Assembly: GCF_009695935.1 (NCBI RefSeq)
Contig: NZ_VUMY01000019.1
Location: 1-52,495, forward strand
Origin: Mobiluncus porci
GTDB lineage: Bacteria > Actinomycetota > Actinomycetes > Actinomycetales > Actinomycetaceae
Direction of reading: 5' to 3'
Length of the DNA: 52,495 bases
Below the pieces are notes generated by a model. That model had not been told where the DNA came from. It saw nothing but the letters and a program-made list of their open reading frames with translations, and made no database searches. Positions 51,708-52,495 of the stretch are shown here, piece by piece; within the stretch, counting starts at the first letter, position 1; each line of letters opens with the position of its first letter. Both the position numbers and the translations under genes were made by a program.

Positions 51708-51907
51708 TTGTCGCGCATCATTTCGCGCAGGATATCCGCGGAACGCTCAGAATTGTCGAGAGTTTGATTAATCTTTTGGGCCTTTTCCTGCGCCTTCGCC
51801 CAGCGTTGCATCCGCGCCGGATCCACTGCCGGAGTGGTGCCGTTCGCTTGGTCTTCGTCGTCGTTTCCGAAAAGAAGTTTCATCAAAAGCTCGCGTTTTT
51901 CATCCAT
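51704..51907 (-). CDS. small charged protein of unknown function
   Basis: ORF of 67 residues on the minus strand (MDEKRELLMKLLFGNDDED... to ...ILREMMRDN). GAGG lies six bases before its ATG, which supports real translation. The composition is charged and helical with a central Pro; there is no signal peptide or membrane segment. It converges on vapC with a 4-bp overlap. I recognise no family. Confidence 0.55.
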   Translation of the reverse strand: MDEKRELLMKLLFGNDDEDQANGTTPAVDPARMQRWAKAQEKAQKINQTLDNSERSADILREMMRDN

Positions 51908-52016
51908 AGCCTCATTATCTATCTTTCAAACCTTCCTCGGACCGAGTTAGATTTTGGAAACCTAGATTTAGCGACAGTCCCCTCCCGCATTCAAATGCAC
52001 CTTTCAAGAGGGGTTT

Positions 52017-52130
52017 ATCCGCGGATGAGCCTCGAGATAAATCCCTTATATCCCCCAAAGTGGGCGGGTATAGAGGAGTTTATTTATATTTATTTGGCTT
52101 AAACCGCGTTAATCCGCGGTTCAGCCTCCA
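52017..52130. repeat. direct repeat ATCCGCGGNTNNGCCTC x2
   Basis: ATCCGCGGATGAGCCTC at 52017-52033 and ATCCGCGGTTCAGCCTC at 52114-52130, 97 bp apart and differing at two positions. They may be paired regulator sites or remnants of a repeat. Confidence 0.5.
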
Positions 52131-52178
52131 AATTTGGGAGGTAGCATCATGCATGTTTGTTGGAACCCGCCACGAAAA

Positions 52179-52192
52179 ACGCAACGTTGCGT
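52179..52192. promoter_or_regulatory. perfect 14-bp palindrome, candidate operator of the carbamoyltransferase gene
   Basis: ACGCAACGTTGCGT is a perfect palindrome 80 bp before the start codon at 52273. It is a likely dimeric-regulator site. It does not match the usual ArgR box (AT-rich GAAT...ATTC type), so the regulator is open. Confidence 0.5.
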
Positions 52193-52272
52193 CGCTTGCT
52201 GTCCCTGACAACGGAACATTTAGGCGGATTTCTGGCAAACGAGTAAACTCAACAACTTTGGAAGGAATAATC

Positions 52273-52495
52273 ATGACTGATTTTCATGGACGTCACTTTT
52301 TGAAGGAACTGGACTTTACTCCTGGCGAGTGGGTTGAGCTCCTGGAGTTGGCTGCTCAGTTGAAGGCCGCGAAGAAGGAAGGTCGCGAGGTTCAGTACCT
52401 TAAGGGTAAGAATATTGCGTTGATTTTTGAGAAGACTTCGACGCGTACTCGTTGTTCTTTTGAGGTGGCTGCTTACGATCAGGGTGCGCATGTGA
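52273..52495 (+). CDS. ornithine carbamoyltransferase, 5' part only
   Basis: The first 74 codons of an ornithine carbamoyltransferase, cut by the window end. [24 protein letters not shown] and the carbamoyl-phosphate motif [24 protein letters not shown] (STRTR at 56-60) are diagnostic. It joins ornithine and carbamoyl phosphate to citrulline, or runs in reverse in the arginine deiminase pathway. The ArgI/ArcB-like signature does not decide between argF and arcB; the following genes would. GGAAGGA precedes the ATG. The codons look like those of a highly expressed gene (many GTT, GGT, ACT, AAG), unlike the flanking genes. Confidence 0.9.
   Translation, partial: MTDFHGRHFLKELDFTPGEWVELLELAAQLKAAKKEGREVQYLKGKNIALIFEKTSTRTRCSFEVAAYDQGAHV

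Larger units (their letters stand above)
51908..52272. other. 365-bp non-coding spacer with several palindromes
   Basis: No credible gene is visible. It is A+T-rich around 52070-52105. It contains the palindrome ATCCGCGGAT (52017-52026), an AACCGCG / CGCGGTT hairpin (52104-52123), CCAAATTTGG (52130-52139) and ACGCAACGTTGCGT (52179-52192). GGAAGGA at 52259-52265 serves the next gene. The promoter of that gene must lie in the right part, but I cannot place it firmly. Confidence 0.6.

Noticed and set aside
1..52495. CRISPR arrays, rRNA or tRNA genes
   Set aside because: No regularly spaced direct repeats with unique spacers were seen, and none of the intergenic gaps contains a recognisable tRNA cloverleaf or rRNA segment.

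Overview
The window is about 52.5 kb of moderately G+C-rich chromosome from a Gram-positive actinobacterium, most likely a member of the Actinomycetaceae. The evidence for this is the gene order (ruvA-ruvB-yajC-secD-secF-apt-rel; alaS-ruvX-mltG-aroE-aroC-aroK/B-efp-nusB), frequent GTG/TTG starts, probable leaderless promoters and a CWB2-anchored surface protein. A chemotaxis-type receptor implies a motile relative, and Mobiluncus would fit, but the genus is an inference. Almost all of the window is ordinary core chromosome. Accessory DNA is confined to the two ends and a few repeat-filled gaps.

Layout. 1-540: repeat-rich non-coding DNA, with the 5' end of a leftward ORF (possibly a transposase) cut by the edge. 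541-5722: proline catabolism operon putP-putA (leftward). 5849-9981: TerC-like membrane protein, secreted trypsin-like protease with three CWB2 repeats, SBF-type transporter and YciI protein. 10090-12924: uvrA. 12960-15073: FMN riboswitch followed by an ABC permease and a lipoprotein (RibX/RibY-like riboflavin importer) with no ATPase gene beside them. 15183-16478: sensorless chemoreceptor, then a palindromic repeat cluster. 16690-25132: ruvAB-yajC-secDF-apt and rel, with a candidate SOS box before ruvA and no ruvC. 25208-26782: DUF349 protein. 26949-32193: MBL hydrolase, hisS and two adjacent dynamin-like GTPases. 32279-34781: aspS and a YciO/Sua5-type protein. 34785-37040: MMPL exporter. 37083-39202: rarA and rpsD, rpsD having a structured leader. 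39330-50981: a long co-directional run of DUF948 protein, small membrane protein, alaS, ruvX, mltG, aroE, prepilin-type peptidase, aroC, aroK-aroB fusion, degenerate shikimate-kinase paralogue, efp and nusB. 51097-51907: VapBC-type toxin-antitoxin pair and a small convergent ORF. 52273-end: 5' part of an ornithine carbamoyltransferase gene behind a palindrome-rich 365-bp spacer.

The genes make coherent sets: proline import and oxidation; Holliday-junction processing next to Sec translocation and the stringent response; aminoacyl-tRNA synthetases; and chorismate synthesis (aroE, aroC, aroK, aroB) beside translation and transcription factors. The observations most worth following are the riboflavin-riboswitch importer with its visible Shine-Dalgarno-sequestering stem, the shikimate-kinase-like protein that has lost its P-loop, the paired GTPases sharing a QRYA/QKYA motif, the GGTCNGACC palindrome family, and a recurring TANNNT-N6-RTG arrangement that suggests leaderless mRNAs. 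No rRNA, tRNA or CRISPR array was seen.
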